From: Helopsaltes ochotensis
Lineage: Eukaryota; Chordata; Aves; Passeriformes; Locustellidae
Reading direction: 5' to 3'
Assembly (NCBI GenBank): GCA_013400155.1
Contig: VXBM01000042.1
Coordinates: 553,375-617,374 of the forward strand
DNA: 64,000 nt
Part shown: piece after piece, positions 18,901 through 32,524 of the stretch
Layout: the number at the start of each line of letters is the position of its first letter
Numbering within the stretch: the first letter of the stretch is position 1
Made by a program: the position numbers and the translations under genes
The notes under the pieces: model-generated
Seen by the model: only the letters and a program-made list of their open reading frames with translations
The model's database searches: none
What the model was told of the DNA's origin: nothing

Positions 18901-21900
18901 GAGCTTACAAAGAGATCAAATATTCATGTGCAGGCTCTTGGTCTAGAGGATATTTCATAAGAAAGGCTGGTGGAGCAGTGTTTTGTAAGGAAGTGGGAGG
19001 AGGGAGTGCTAGTAACTCAGTATAAACAAGCTCTGTGCATGAGCTGTATCCCACAGACATTCATTCATCCATCAAAACCATTTGACTCCTTGCCCTCTTT
19101 TCTGGCAAAGGGGACTGGTAACTTCTCCCTGCATGGGAGCAAACAAGGTGTGCACAGCAGTGATTGATGCACCTGGGCGTTGAGACACATCAAAGAGCCT
19201 GCTTGCTGCATTTCCAGTCCCAGTGAGCAATTTATAGAAGGGTTTATGTAGATAAATAACCAGGGAGATTTATGTGAAGCAATACAAAACATATGTTTTT
19301 GGCTGCAGAGATGTAGAAAGGACTCAAGGACTTGTAGAAATGCTCAAGGACTTGGAAACTGTGTAGCTGAAGTTATTTGTAAAAGTGTTCTTGTTAGTAG
19401 GATTTATTCTGGGGCTTCAACTTACTTGGCATTGCCTCCAAAAGGCTGCAGAGCAAACATGCATAGCAGGATCCATCATCTCTTTTACTATGCTGTCTGA
19501 AAGAGTTTCAAGCATATAGCTTTAAAACCAGAAGTTTGGTCACATTAACCCTAGTTGGGGCTAGAAACAGGAAAAGGCTGAGAATAAGGAGAAGTGGCAG
19601 CAGAGGAAGCAGACCTCCTGGAGATGGAGGTTGGGTGAGGTCAGAAAAGTCCCTGGAGAGACCCCAGATGCCAACTTGGTGTCCCAGCCTAGGCACCGAG
19701 CACTGGGTGCTTACCTCTGAAAAAATGGATGCTTACCTCTGAAAACCTTACTAGCCTGCCATGGCTAGTGTGCTTGGAAGGGAGAAGAGGAGACAATCCT
19801 GGCCTTAGCCGGAAAGCTGGGATGTAAATTTGATTTTGTCCATCATACCAGGTGAATCTGTGATAATGGGAATAAGTTTCTGCCATGTGTTATATTTGCC
19901 TGGCTTGGACATCCCCTGCAATCCTGTGTCCAGCTGGGTGTGTAGTATTCCCGTTGCACTGAGATCCAGTCCCTGAACCTGGCATGGGCTCTCATTTGTG
20001 CCTGCTGAAGGTTAGCACTGCTCAGTGCTGTGTTAGTGTGACAGTGAGCCAAAGCCTGACAGCGGGGCAGATCCCCTACCACCATGGGATATTGCACAGG
20101 AAATGGAGGCACAGCTGTCTGCCAGCCTGAATTGCCCCATCACTTATTTTTCAAGTTGGAGCTGTTTCTGTTTCAGGAAGGAACAAAGGAGTCACTCAAA
20201 TTATACCTAATGAACACTGATGTGCACATATATCAGCACACAGGAGTAAGGCTGGCAATTCCTTCTGGTTGTATGCCACTTATCCATAAAATTCCTCCCT
20301 ACATATCTCCCTGTCCCCTGACCCTCTCTCCTCCATGTCTCTGCGTCCTGGTGATGAAGGCAGATCTTGGTGTGCCAGTGCCTGTCATTTTCTACCCTAG
20401 GCAGAAAAAAAAATCAGCTGTTTCAAGAAAAGTTGTGACTGCTCCTAAATCTTAGGTTCCCTTTCCCTGTGCAGGAGTGCAGAGCTTGGGATTTGCTTGG
20501 CAATCAGCCCTCCCATCGATGGGAAAGGCCCCCTGCCCTCATGTGTGCTCACCACATGGGCCACTTTATTTACATAGCTGGGTCCACACATTTATATTTA
20601 GTATGTTTGAGAGGCCACCATGGAATTAGAAAGCTAAAAATGAGGATAGAATATAATGTATGGGGGACATGAGTGCAAACTGAGGAGGCTGGAGGTAACT
20701 CCAGGGCTTGCTTGGCTGTGTGACCATGAATGCCGGAGTCTCCTGCTGTGAGCAAAAGGACCAGAAGCTGAGGTCACCTTTGGATATGAACCCAGATCAG
20801 ATTCAGGCCCTTCTTCAAACATTCTTACTTGAATATAACTGGAAAATGCAAAACCAACCCAGTCTGCTGGACTATAAGACATCTATATATCTGTCCATAT
20901 TTATCTTGATTTGGAAATTTTTAGTCACCACTTAAGTCTGACCAGAGTTAGGCCTGAGGTTTCTTAGAGCTCTCAAGTGAGCACCCAGGAGATTATTTGC
21001 TGCAATTCCCTCCCTCAGTGAACAGCCCCACAAGCAAAAAAAAAAAAGAAGCCATTTGATGACAGTTGGGAGTCGATTATGCATTCATCTTCCTCCCACA
21101 TGCATGGAGGGAATGGGGTGGGTCTGTTTCTGCCAGCATCTCCAGTGGCACACAGCCTGCTGCAGCTCTGGTGACCTCTCACCTGAAAGGCCTGCTGGAG
21201 GTGGTCTGTCATAATAAACTGCTTTAGTTCCAACTGAAAGGTTTTTTCTTACCTTAAATGTATTTGGTAGAAATGTTGCGCTCAATGCAACTCATTTCTT
21301 CCTTTAGTAACTATAAGCAGAGTAAATTAAACTGTAATGAGTCTGAAGTACATAACTCTCCTTCAAGCTCCAGGGTGTGTTTCCCTGGCCATCCTGCACC
21401 AACAAGGGCTTTGCTGGTGCTGTTGGGGTCCTGGGCAGAGATGGTGCTGCTCACCTAAGCTGGTGATGTAACTGGTTCTAAATTACTGCTCATCACTCTT
21501 GTCCTCGGTAGATTTGTGCAGCTGCTGGCTGAGGCTGCTTGTGAGCTGCAGTTACTGGGAGCAGGAAGGGCAATGGGTGCTCCTCTGCCATGGCTGGGAT
21601 TGACACCCACATAAGCAAAGAGGGCTTGAGGATCATCTGCTGGAGGAGGTAGATTGCCCTAATGTGCTCTGATGAGATGTGTTTTGATTAAGAGAATGAA
21701 ACAGTAGTTTCTCCACCCACTGGCCTGTTTTGTGCTTTGCTGGCTGGGGAAAATGAGCATGGTTTTGAGGTTTGAGCAGGCTCTGCACCCTCTGCTAGCT
21801 TCTCTTGAGTCAACACAAGCAGCAGTTCCCAGAAAGGTAATTTCACCATATCCAGGCTCTTAATAATGCAGTGCTCTGTTAAAAAAAGGTGCTGAAACCC

Positions 21901-24390
21901 TCCCCTCTCTGCAGCCACAGTGAGCCCCCAGAAACCCCAATCACTCTCCTGGGAATGGGGTTTTCCCATCCATACTGGGGTATCATGAGCCCTGAGACGA
22001 GCTGGGGCTCAGCATGCCTATTTTGATGCTAAGGCTGCCTCTCAGGAGTGCAAGCAGATACAAATGTCACTAATAGTCCCTAGTTCAGTGGCTTAACATC
22101 CTTATGGAATAGCTGTGGCAGCATTTTTTAGTTGATGGATATGGAATTTCCTACAATTGGGGAACACAGGATTGTGAATCTTCTGTAGCCTATGATAAAA
22201 CTTTTTTCAACTCTGGCATGAAATTCAAAGGCAACTTTAGCCTTTTTCAGAAAGGCAGAAAACAGTAGTCTTGACCAGAGGCAAAATTCTCTTTTAATGA
22301 CTCCAAGCTCTCTTACTCTCATATTTGCACTTCTAGCAGAAGTTATTCCTGCTTTAGATTTATGTCAGCTTGAATCTAGCAACATTTTCTTATGAGACAA
22401 TACTGCATCATCTAGCTTCAGTCAGAAGCCACCCAATTTTACTCCTCAGGGTGTGAAAAGTGAACTGAAGGGAGATTATATCCTATTTTAAGAAATATTA
22501 TCTGTACTGGTGAGAGATTTTCTGGGGGATTAGTTTTCCCCTTGGCATGAGGAGAGACAGAAGTCAAGGCAAGATTTTTGGTGCTCTATGGCCTTGATAA
22601 ATCAGGCAACGCAAATCACTGCTGTTAGAACTGAAAAATTTCACATCCCTTAATGGGTGGGAGGCAGAAGTGCCCTATCTTTTGAGAAGATCCTCCTGTT
22701 TCTTACTTGCATGTTAATTTAGCAGCTCCCAAAATAGCAACCTATAGTACCCAGATTCATAATTCATAATTAAAACTCCCAACAGTGTTCAGGCTCCACT
22801 GTGGGTTTGACCTCTATGCCTCTCCATGAGCATACATCTCAAGGGATTCTTGCCCTCTTCTCAGGGAGGGCCCTGTGACTTATCCCATTAAGTTAACAGA
22901 AGGTCATATAATAGTCATAAAAATATTATGGATCCCTCCCACATTCCTCACCCATGGCAAAATACTGCAACAGGGAACAATCAGTGCTTTTTAGCTGGGC
23001 ATCCAATAAATCTGGAGAGGTATTAGGCAGAACTGAAGCTCTACAGCTGCTGGGGTGGAGTGTGAGCACAGATGGATGGCTTGGGAAGTGGAGTTGTTTT
23101 TTTGCCCCTGTTACTGTTTGGAAGCAAACCTGTGTTTCAGGTCTTGCAATATCTTTAAGAGGTGTAAATTTTCTATTTGTTAAAAGAACTTGTTTTCTGT
23201 TTATCTGCCAACTGTGTTATGTAGGGAAGTAAATTCAACAAAATTCAAGTAGTTTTGCAGAAATGCTGTTCAGCTCAGTTGCTTTCTCAGCAGTGGTTAA
23301 GAGGCTTATTTTGTATGGGACCTACCCAAAAGCAATCTCTCTCCAAACTCCCTGCACTGCTCCTTGCTGAAGTCTCACTGCTGCCAGATGAGCATCTTTG
23401 AGGTTTATCCCTTGGATCCCAGGAGCAGCATGTAATTCAGGCTTTTTGTACAGAGGAATTGCAATGTCTCCTGCAGGCTGTCCTCTCCTCAGCTCCAGCC
23501 CACAGAGTGCTCTCCATCTGGCTGCTCTGGCTCGGGCTCTGCTTGCAGCTGGGGACTGAGTCATGCTGGCATTGTCAGCCCAGTAAGCAGCCAGGGCATT
23601 TCTTCTCCCTGTGGTGCTGGAGCTTGTCATATGGACTCGTTCCTTACTCTTTCCTAAGCCCCTGGGAAAGACCTGGGGGAATGTGGTTCTTTCTATACAT
23701 TTTTTATTTGATCTGCTCTGGGTCTGAACTGCTGAGTGCTCATAACCTCTGGGTGGGGTGTTTGGGGTGAGAGTTGTGCCCTCTGCAGTGGGATGACACT
23801 GGTTGCTGCTACTTAGGCCAACACAGGGTCACAAAGTTTTCATGCTGCTTGGGGTTCCTTCAGGGAAACTTGCCTGACATGCATGTTCAAACTTTCCTCC
23901 TTCAGACTCCCCAGTATTTCCTGGAACTCCCTGGTTCCCTTGTGCCTTATCTTGGCATGTACAGAGATATGTGCCTTTGCTGAGGGCTCTGCCACTCTCC
24001 TAGTTCTACCTGGAATTTGGGTTCCACAGCCCTGCTGAGTCCTGCATGTCATACTCCAAGCCTAGCTTTAGCAGAACCTTTATCTATGAAAAGCATTGCA
24101 TTTTGTTAAAGCAGGTCACAAAGGGTCAGGAATGAGAGGATGCTGCTGCCATGTGACTGAAGTCCATGTTCTGAACCCTTTGCACACTCTCATCTCCTTG
24201 CTGTTGAATGTTTGTTGTGCTGCGTGCTTAAGAGGGCAGCAAAACAAACCTTGCCTGGCCTCTCTGGAGCCAGTTGTGTGAGAGACTCAGTCAAGAGTGA
24301 GTCAGGCAGTAGTTGATATAGCTGTGACTAACTCCTGCAATGACACAACCTTTCAAGATGAACACTGACCTTTTACAGGCTTAAGTGTGT
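12941..24390. other. intergenic, no gene recognised
   Basis: About 11.5 kb without a recognisable gene. GC-rich patches at 14580-15700 and 16640-17130 produce many overlapping frames (the longest is 208 codons, minus strand, 15490-16116) with compositions typical of noncoding DNA. Small features are a 24-base near-duplication at 15189-15240 (cagccagcccctgcaagg twice), a 16-base duplication at 19707-19746 (tgcttacctctgaaaa twice), and a faint MIR-like piece at about 18535-18560 (ggggaaactgaggcagg). Confidence 0.5.
18174..18340 (-). other. short open frame of uncertain status
   Basis: A minus-strand frame ending at TGA near 18165 reads protein-like over about 45 codons (FFVECKLKGW, then RDGVLEQLGQQFKYYCDSP) before turning Cys- and Leu-rich upstream. 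No family is recognised, and there is no convincing acceptor or promoter. It is probably chance. Confidence 0.12.
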
Positions 24391-27300
24391 TTCTCCCAAT
24401 AAAGTGTGGTCATGGCTATATTCCCAAATGATTCCTCTATGGATGGCAAGTGGCTGGAAGAAGTGTCTAAAGACAGAATTAGCAATTTGAAGAAACTGAT
24501 GTATGCTCCTGCTATTGAGTCTATTGAAAAGTTTCTGCAAACATCAAATGAACAAAGGAGCAGGCTGCCAGGTTGCGTGGCAGTTGAAGAAAGTGTTCTT
24601 GAGGCTGGAGGTCAGAATCTATGAGAACTTTATCAAGAAGTGAATTAATATGTTGACAATATGCTGCAGGGGTAAGGTCACATGCAGTCACTAGATTCCT
24701 CTCAGGAATTTCTTTCACTGCTCACACAGTTTTCAGGCTGAAATGATGTGTGTGAAGAGAGCAGGATGAGAGACAACTCCAACTCCTTGTCCATTAGTCT
24801 TTTGGATAAACTTCAGATTTTAGCATGGGAGTGCCAGCCACACTATCTAGGAGGGAAGCAGTCTCATTTGCTACATCTGCAGGCTGGTGGGCACCCTGTG
24901 CCACAAATTTGGGCCATGGTGTGTTAATGAGGAGTCTCAGCCTTGCAAGGAGTCTGTGTCCAGGCTGGCACCTCTGGGATGTACTTGCTCACTGCCTCAC
25001 AAAAATGCACTGGATACATCTCCTGTCCAGGTATTCTTCTCCGTAGGATGTGGAATGAGCAACTGTAGATCAGTTGCTGTGCAGTTGCCCTTCCTTGGAG
25101 GTGTCTGTCAGCAAGGTGCTGCCTAATGCAGAGTGAGGCTGGTCTCTGCAGGGATCCTGGCCAGCCTCAGCCTTGCACACCTCCTGAGGGTCAGGTTGGG
25201 GGCCCGCTGTAACCCTTGCTCAGGCAAAGGCCAGGCAGAAGGAGAAAGTAGAACTCAAGGAAATAGTTTCCCCAGGGAAGATCCTGCAGGAACAAAAAGC
25301 CAAAGCCTCTGTAACAGAGCCAAACATCAATGAAGAAAAAATCTAATTACCCCTTCTTGTGGGGTTTGCAGTACAGGAAATGTGGCCCTCTGGGACAGAT
25401 GCAAATACAGGCATAATCTAATGCCATACTTGCCTGAACTCCCTGAATTCAGGATCTCCCTATTAAGCAGTCAGTTGATTCTAATGGGAGTTGAGCTGGA
25501 TGTGGTGTCTGCTTTTTCCACTCCCCACCAGTCTGTGCACAGCACAATAGGTGAAGGCCAGGGGCATTGTAAAATAATTGGCAGGAGTTATTTCTCTTGA
25601 TTCCTTTAGCTTTCCACATAATGTGCTGGTGTCTGTAACCTCCTGGCTGTTTCTACAGCTATTGCAGGAAAAGAGTGTAAAAAGGGAGCCCTTCAGGTGT
25701 GGGAAACTGCCGTGAACAGCAGCCTGTGTGTCTGTCCATGCTCCCTCCTGGCAGCACAGCAGCCTATCTTCTGCAGAGATCTGCCTCAATTTGAGTGGAT
25801 TTGAGAGCTTCAAGGCTTGGGTCTTTTGCCAGTCCTGGTGATTTTGCTTGTGACTTGTTGCTGAAATCTTGAGAGCTGACAGGTCTGGGTTTGCTTTCCA
25901 ACCCTGCTTCTGTGAGTAGGTGGGGTGGTCCTGTGATGAACAGTGCAGGTCCATGACCCAGTTCCCACAAAGTTGTATAAGGTTTGTTGTTTCAAACTGC
26001 TGAGAGGTGCTTCAGTGTAGCCATGTGGGAAAAGATGTTGGAGTGCATCAGACTAAGGGCCAAAGAGTCTTCAGCACCTGCGATGTCCACAACTGTTGCT
26101 GGAGCGCAGTACACACGCAGTCACTTGGCAAAGGCTTGTCAGAATGGAACCTGCCACTGAACAGAACCTGCTTGAAGAACCCGCAGTGCTGACTTGGGCT
26201 CCGTTTGGCTATCCCAGGCAATTTAGGAAGCAATGTGCTGCCTGAGGTGTGCCAAGAAGAGAACAGATAGGTTTCCCTTGCATGAAGAAAATGCATATGG
26301 TAGAAACCTAGAAGACTGGCTGCAGGGAAAGCATTTAGCAGGCAAGGGACTACTTCAAGTTGTCTTTTGTTGTGTTAATTGACTGCTATCCAAGTGTGTT
26401 TTCTCACCGTGCTTTCGAGGGTTGATCTAGCCAGATGCAAACCACTCTCCTATGAAGGAGCAGCTGTGTGTGCTTGGCTTTCAGTCCCAGGGAAAGGGCA
26501 ATCTGAGTGCTCAGCTGTTCCTGAAAAATTGCTGGTGAGGAAAACAAACTAACAGACACAGCGGGCATTTTGTAGCATTGTAGTTGAGGAGCTGAGATCT
26601 TTTCCCCCAGCAGAGCTCAGCATCCGTGTGCTCCCACACAGCCGGCAGGCAGCGAGCTCTGTGCAGGGGCCGTGCTTGAGCCCAGCCCAGGGAGCTGCCC
26701 AGAGCCTGCCGGGCAGAGGGGCTGTGGGCAGCCAGTAAGGGCAAAGGAGGGCAGAGTCCAGCCAGGACTGGCAGAGTGTGTTACTGGGGAGGTTTGGTTT
26801 ACTGGCCATAGAATTCAGGACCAGAATTCAAGACATGTTTTTTTCCATAAGATCTGTGCAGGTTAGACAAGAACTCATCGCATCTTGGTCCATCCTAGAA
26901 CACTGTCTTGTTCCTGCAACATCTGACTGCTGTTGATGGGAGAAGAGGGTAAAAAAGTAAGTGATGACCAATTGCAAAGGTTGATTAATTTACTACTGAA
27001 GAATTGCCAGCCTGACTTCATAGGCTTATATCCCCTGGGGACCAGTAATGCCAGTTTATGCAGTTGTGTGAGTACCCACCAGCTTCTTCAGGCTGGAGCT
27101 CAATTGCTCTGTCGTGTTTAACAGAGGGAGGGCAGGAGTGGGTGAGGTGATGTTACCCAGACCCCTGTTGTTTTGAGAAGCACCCAGTGTTGCAGGCATC
27201 TCCCTGTGCTTAAATGAAGTTCTTGGTAGCAGACTGATAATATCAAACACTAGGTGCCCTGGCAGCACTTCTGAAAGCCAAACTCTGGAATGAATGACAA

Positions 27301-30300
27301 AGTGTTTTTCCATTCCTTGGAAAGTACAAACTGCTTTTCTTTTTGCTGCCCCACCACTCACTGCATGTGGGGGATTTGTTTATGTTAGGCTGTCTAAGGA
27401 AAAAAAAATCTACACGTTATCTCAGAGCTGGGCAGATTAATCCAGAGGAAGATTTACTTGAGTGCAAATCAAAGGCTTAGTTTTGTTGGATAGCTCTTCA
27501 GTGTCTTGAATCTACATCCATCATGCTATCCTTGCAGCACTCAAATATTTCAAAAGAATTTGGAAAGTTTGCTGTTCACTGCAGTTTGTAACCAGACTGG
27601 AAGTACTGGGTGTATTGCTGTCTTTTTTTTTTTTTTCTTCTTTTTTCTATTCTTAGGGCTTCAGTTCTGCTATCTTTTATCTAATTTATTTTTTGTTATG
27701 TTTAGTGTCCAAGATCTCTGAAGGCCTAAGGAAGGCTGTACAAATTAAAGGTACAATCCTAATCCAGGATATGCACTCCTAATTCTGTGTAAACAGATTC
27801 TAAGCTAAGTCTATGTAACTGATGTGCCCAGGATTTAACTAATCTCTCACTGCCTGGAAGCAGGACAATATTTCCGTGTTTGCTATACTTGTCTAGTATT
27901 CCTAAGTGTTCCAGGCAGGCATTATAGGACCTTTGATTTAAAATGCATATGTATTCCTTGTATTCCTTGTTTTGGGTGTTAATTTATTTCCTGCACTGTA
28001 TTCTCAGGTTGCTGCTGTCCCACAGCCTACCTGGGATGCTCTGCTGCCATGTCTGCATCAGGCACATTAGGAAGTTCTTGGGAGCAGTAAACTTTCTTCC
28101 TGATCAATGATTTTTCCCAAGTGAGTGATGGAAATGGCAGTGGACTGCTGCTTGTTCTGAGACCTTCTGCGCACAGAGGGCTTTAGAAGTGGGTAAAGCT
28201 TTCATTCCCAGCTTCTGCCTTTAAAATATGAGTGTACAGAGAATATGGGTCTCAATATATTGATAGCTGGAGATGAGCAGTCCAAGAAATGTTGGCAGAG
28301 TTATGAGATATAGCAGAATGACATTGTGGGTCTGGGTTATTTAAAAAGTTGGGCAGGATCAGTTCTGGGTGTTGAAAGATAGCTTATGGTTTGTGTATAG
28401 CATCTTGGCTTCCTGGACCGATTCTTGTGTCCAGTATTGGACAATACTGGAGGTATTCCTAGTGAGAAATTGAGTCCTGGCTCCTCTGTTGCATTCACAG
28501 GGCAAGCTGGAGACTCTGTGTGCTTTTTCCAGCAGTGGTGGGCACTTTTCAGTTGATTACATGTGTGCAAATAAAGTAATTTTTTAAAAAAGGTATAACC
28601 AAATAGATGTCAGCTGCTGATGCAGCTCTTTAGTCTGAGTGAAAATGAAAGCAGAGTGGTGCTGAGGCTGAGCTCCACATCTGGCTGTCAGGCTGCAGGA
28701 ATGCTGAATGCAAGGGGCTGGCCTAGAGGAGATGGGGAATTCAGGCTCTGAGCCAAAGGCACTGGGATCACAGGGAAGGAAAACCAGGTGCAGGAGCAAG
28801 AGTGGTGTTTCCATGGTGTGATTCCAGCAAAAGGGCAGAGAGCTTAGGAGATAAAAGGTTAATTAGACATAGCTTGGGGTGTTGTTTGGTATGTGTCTTG
28901 TATTGGGAACTAGCATCTTTAATGAAGCCTTTTCCAGTGGGATGTAAATGCTGGGTTCAAATAGCAGTCAGGACAAGAAGTTTTGTTTCCCATGTCACAT
29001 CAAACTGGAAATGGCAAGTTATCCAAACAAATTGGCGGCTGACATTGTCAGGTGCAGAAGGCTGAGAACTGCCAGCCAAGTCTTTCCTGGGCTCTTTTAT
29101 TTCTTCAAGTTGTTAGTGTGTGTAAAGGTTCTGACTCAATCATTTCTGCTCTGGGCCCCCATGGACCCACTTGTCTTCCTTTTGGCTTAGGGAGCACTGA
29201 AGCAGATCTCAAGTGAGAAGCCTTTTTGTCCAGCAACCTTGAAGCAAGGCAGTTTTCTCCTGCATGTTTTGTGCAGCTGTGGGCAGTCATGCACACTCCC
29301 AAATTTTTAAATTCTTTATTCTGTCCATATTTCTGGTTCAGGCATTGTAACTAGGAGCTGGGTGGAGTATTGCATTTGCAATGCTGCCACAGATTTCTGT
29401 CTTGGTGCTGATGCTAGTAAGGTTGCGCTTCTATATTGGCATGATACTCCAGTAATCAGGGCTTGCCTTTGCTTCACCAAACATAAAACTGGTGTTTTTC
29501 CAGTGCTAATAAAAGGTGTTTCCCACAAAGGGGAACTCATGAGCAGTTTTTAAGATACCTTTCTCTACTATAATGGGATTGGCCATGGATTTCAAAATAT
29601 TTATTTTGAAAGTCTTTCAAAATATTTATCAACAAAATTATGGATCTGCTGCTGCATTTGTTATCAACTGCACACAAGCATATTTGGGAAACTGTTAGTA
29701 TATTCAAAACCATGAGGAAATTCTCCAACTGATTCCCTTTTTTATTTTGGTGCAAATCTGTTTTGCTGAAGTGCATGGCAATTCTCATGAGTGCGAGCAA
29801 GATAAAATCAGTTAATTTCTGTTCAGATTACAACAGTTTTTGACAACTTTCTGGAAAGCATAGATAAATAATAAACATTTTCATAACAAACCTAGATAAA
29901 TGAGAATCCTCTGATATGGAGGCATTGCCCACTTTGCCAAAGGTTTCTTGGAAGCAAGTTATCTCTGGACAAGAGGCATATCTGAGCTATTCAGATTTTT
30001 CACCAGCATTGTTGAAAGGGTGGAAATGTTGCCTATTCCAGAAGGAGCAGATTGATTTGATTTTAGCAATAATATGCTGTGATGTCAGATATTGTTACTT
30101 AGGTAAAAACATGGCAATTGTTTCTTTCATTTTTCAGAGTTTTCTCCTTTTCCATGATATCTTTGATTGAGAAATTCAGAGCCTTGCATTCTGCTTTTCA
30201 TGTTATCTTCCAGATCCATTTTATCTCTGCTCAGATCTTGTTGGCATAGTTCTCTGGGCCCAAGTGTTAAGTTTTTTTAAATGGCCCAATAAATCTTTTA

Positions 30301-31050
30301 TTTTAGTGGACATCAGATTAAGACCAATTATTTCTATGATGTCTTCTTTATTTGGAAAGACCTTTCTATTCCAGTCTGATGTAAAAATCATTGCTCTCAT
30401 GACTGACTTAGCCTTTCCTTCCCCAAGCTGTATCCACTGTTTCTGAAGCAGGGTATAGAGATTCTGCTCCCCTGGACGTCCTTGTGCACCGTACTAGAAG
30501 GCTATTTGCACTTAAAATTGGATGACGCCTCATGGTTGGCTGACATGAACATGTGTCTGACATTGTAGCTGGCCCAGCTTTAAAACCAAGTTCCCATTTG
30601 TAGCTGCCAAAATCTTAATAGGATGTATAGTATTCCTGCTGATGGCAGAGGTTATTTTTGAAGGGGGCTCAGATGGAGGGCTTGTTCTGTCTCCAGTCCT
30701 TGGGATTAGCAGCGTTCATGGACATGTGTGAACATTTGCAGACCCAATGTGAAAAGCCAGACTGAGGATTTCATTAAATCTGTAATCTGTTGTCATTTGG
30801 CTGCATATCTATGACTGCAAAAAAGCTGCCACACAAGTTTTTTCCAAAAATTTACTTCCAGGCTAAGATCTATTTGAAGAAAAATAATTTTCCTGTGTAA
30901 CATATCTTTGAATTGTTGTAAAGATGTTGTGCTTTCTGTATGGCCCAAGCCACCTGTATGAGCCCCAAGAAATATTTGTAGTGCCAGGGCTAACCCACCT
31001 ACAGTACTGGTTCCAGCCACCATGGGAATTTACTGACTTCTGCTTGCCTC
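24391..31050. other. intergenic, no gene recognised
   Basis: AT-richer gene desert. AATAAA hexamers on the plus strand at about 24398 and 28570 have no associated coding sequence. There is a T-rich run at 27621-27647 and an AT palindrome with a direct repeat at 29591-29629. The 157-codon minus-strand frame at 25481-25954 and the plus-strand frame at 24406-24624 match nothing I know. Confidence 0.5.
29590..29629. repeat. AT-rich palindrome with overlapping direct repeat
   Basis: ttcaaaata and tattttgaa form a perfect 9-base inverted repeat with a 2-base centre. The left arm plus centre (tttcaaaatatttat) recurs 25 bases later as a direct repeat. Confidence 0.8.
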
Positions 31051-31051
31051 C

Positions 31052-31297
31052 TCATTTTTCAGCTGGTTTCCTATTCAACCTCTTGCTTAATACACTCTTT
31101 AATGTCACTTTGTCGCTTTTGACTTTTGATGTTAAGCACTGTCCAACACCTTTGAGTATGTTGAATTTTTCAGGAAATTTTAGAACTTGAACAAGTTGTG
31201 CTGCCTTTTTATTGCCTTTTGAATGCTCTGCTAGCTTATTTGTTGTCGTAGTTAGTGCTTCATCCAATTCCCTGCCAGATGTTTTCTCAGACTTCAT
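31052..31297 (-). other. Lys-rich open frame of 81 codons, unrecognised
   Basis: A complete ATG-to-stop frame. Its translation is rich in Lys, Leu, Thr and Ser with no Trp and one Cys, unlike most chance frames here. A stop lies two codons upstream of the ATG, so it could only be a single-exon small protein or part of a decayed coding sequence. The AT-rich base composition alone favours Lys, which lowers its weight. Confidence 0.12.
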
Positions 31298-31812
31298 CCC
31301 CTAGGAGGTGCTCTGAGATAATTTCCCACTGTTGATGATTAATTGGCAAGTCTGTCTTCTGTGTTTGCTCCTTAAATTCTTGTTTTAGCTACAGCAGGAC
31401 AATGGGCTAGTTTTCTTTTTTGCCATAATGTAAAACTTGACAGATGAGACACTCTCTATAAAGGAAGATCTCTTCATCTAGTTATTTTGTAATCAAAGCT
31501 TGGGAAGGAGCAGGGTGAAAAAAAGCTTTCTGGAAAGAGAGGAAGTTGCAGCCTAAACCTGCTAAAACAAAGGAGTGCATAATGCATTACTTAAACTGTA
31601 AATCCCAGCAAATATCCTTTCAGAATTTGCTCTGGGATTGGTGCTTGGCAGCAAATCATGGCTGAAGACAGGGCTATTTTTGGCCCAGTTAGGATTTCCC
31701 TTCATTTTGTAGCCAAGTGCAAAACCACCATCCAGCTGTATTGCTAGATATAGCATTGACCTTTTTACCTTATTGGACCACAGTTTGACTCTTAATTGAA
31801 ATTGCACTATAA

Positions 31813-32096
31813 TTACACCTTATGTCCCAATGGACACTCGTCTGTCTCATGAAACCAGTACAACATATTGGAACAATCTGTTCTCAAGTGATACAGAGCA
31901 GACTCTGAGGAACCACTGTCTCTCATCTCTGCTGGTGGTGGTGATTCCTCCAGGACACCATGGCTAAAGCTGCTATCCAAGGAGGTGTTCACTTGGGTGT
32001 AAGAGGGTGGTGAGGTTGTGGCTGGTTTCAAGGGAGTTGACTCCCTCTCTAATCTGACCATCCAAAACATTCCCATGAAGCAGAAGGAAAAGGTCA
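31813..32096 (-). CDS. candidate terminal coding exon, unrecognised
   Basis: A good splice acceptor (agtttttccag, ending at 32097) is followed directly by 94 open codons ending at TAA (31815-31813). The translation starts hydrophobic (FSFCFMGMFWMV), turns to a charged RLERES, and continues as a Ser/Thr/Pro-rich tail (SPPSYTQVNTSLDSSFSHG, then EESPPPAEMRDSGSSES). That pattern resembles the end of a membrane segment plus a cytoplasmic tail. No family is recognised, no upstream exon was identified, and there is no canonical AATAAA close by. It may be chance. Confidence 0.22.
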
Positions 32097-32310
32097 CTGG
32101 AAAAACTTCTTTGAGATCTCATGGCAAGATACATCAGTAGAAATTGGAAGTTCCTTCAAGTCTGCTGTGACATCTGCACAGGTCTGCAGAGCAGTGTGTA
32201 CCGTTTGTGTCAATACACCTTGACACTGGCCTCAGGACTGGAATATTTGTCCTGGTTGTATTTCAATCCTGTAATATGAAAAGTACCAGCTCCACTGACC
32301 TCTCAATCAC

Positions 32311-32380
32311 AGAATGGGTCAGGCTGGAAGAGACTCTACAGCGTTTGGGACAATCTGCCTCAGTGCATGGTCACCTTCCT
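32311..32380 (-). repeat. CR1 LINE 3' end fragment
   Basis: The plus strand reads tcacagaatgggtcaggctg followed by gaagagactctacagc and caatctgcctcagtgc. This is the antisense form of the CR1 3' end common in birds. It is short and 5'-truncated, as usual for CR1. Confidence 0.75.
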
Positions 32381-32524
32381 CCCTCTCAGAAACATCCTAA
32401 AGGACAAAAAGGAGGCTGTTACATGTTTGGCTAAATCTCTGATTTGGGCAATTAGAATATCAGGATCATGAGGACATAAATATGCTGCTTGGTTTTTAGC
32501 ATATTTACCTTTGTTTCCTGCAGT

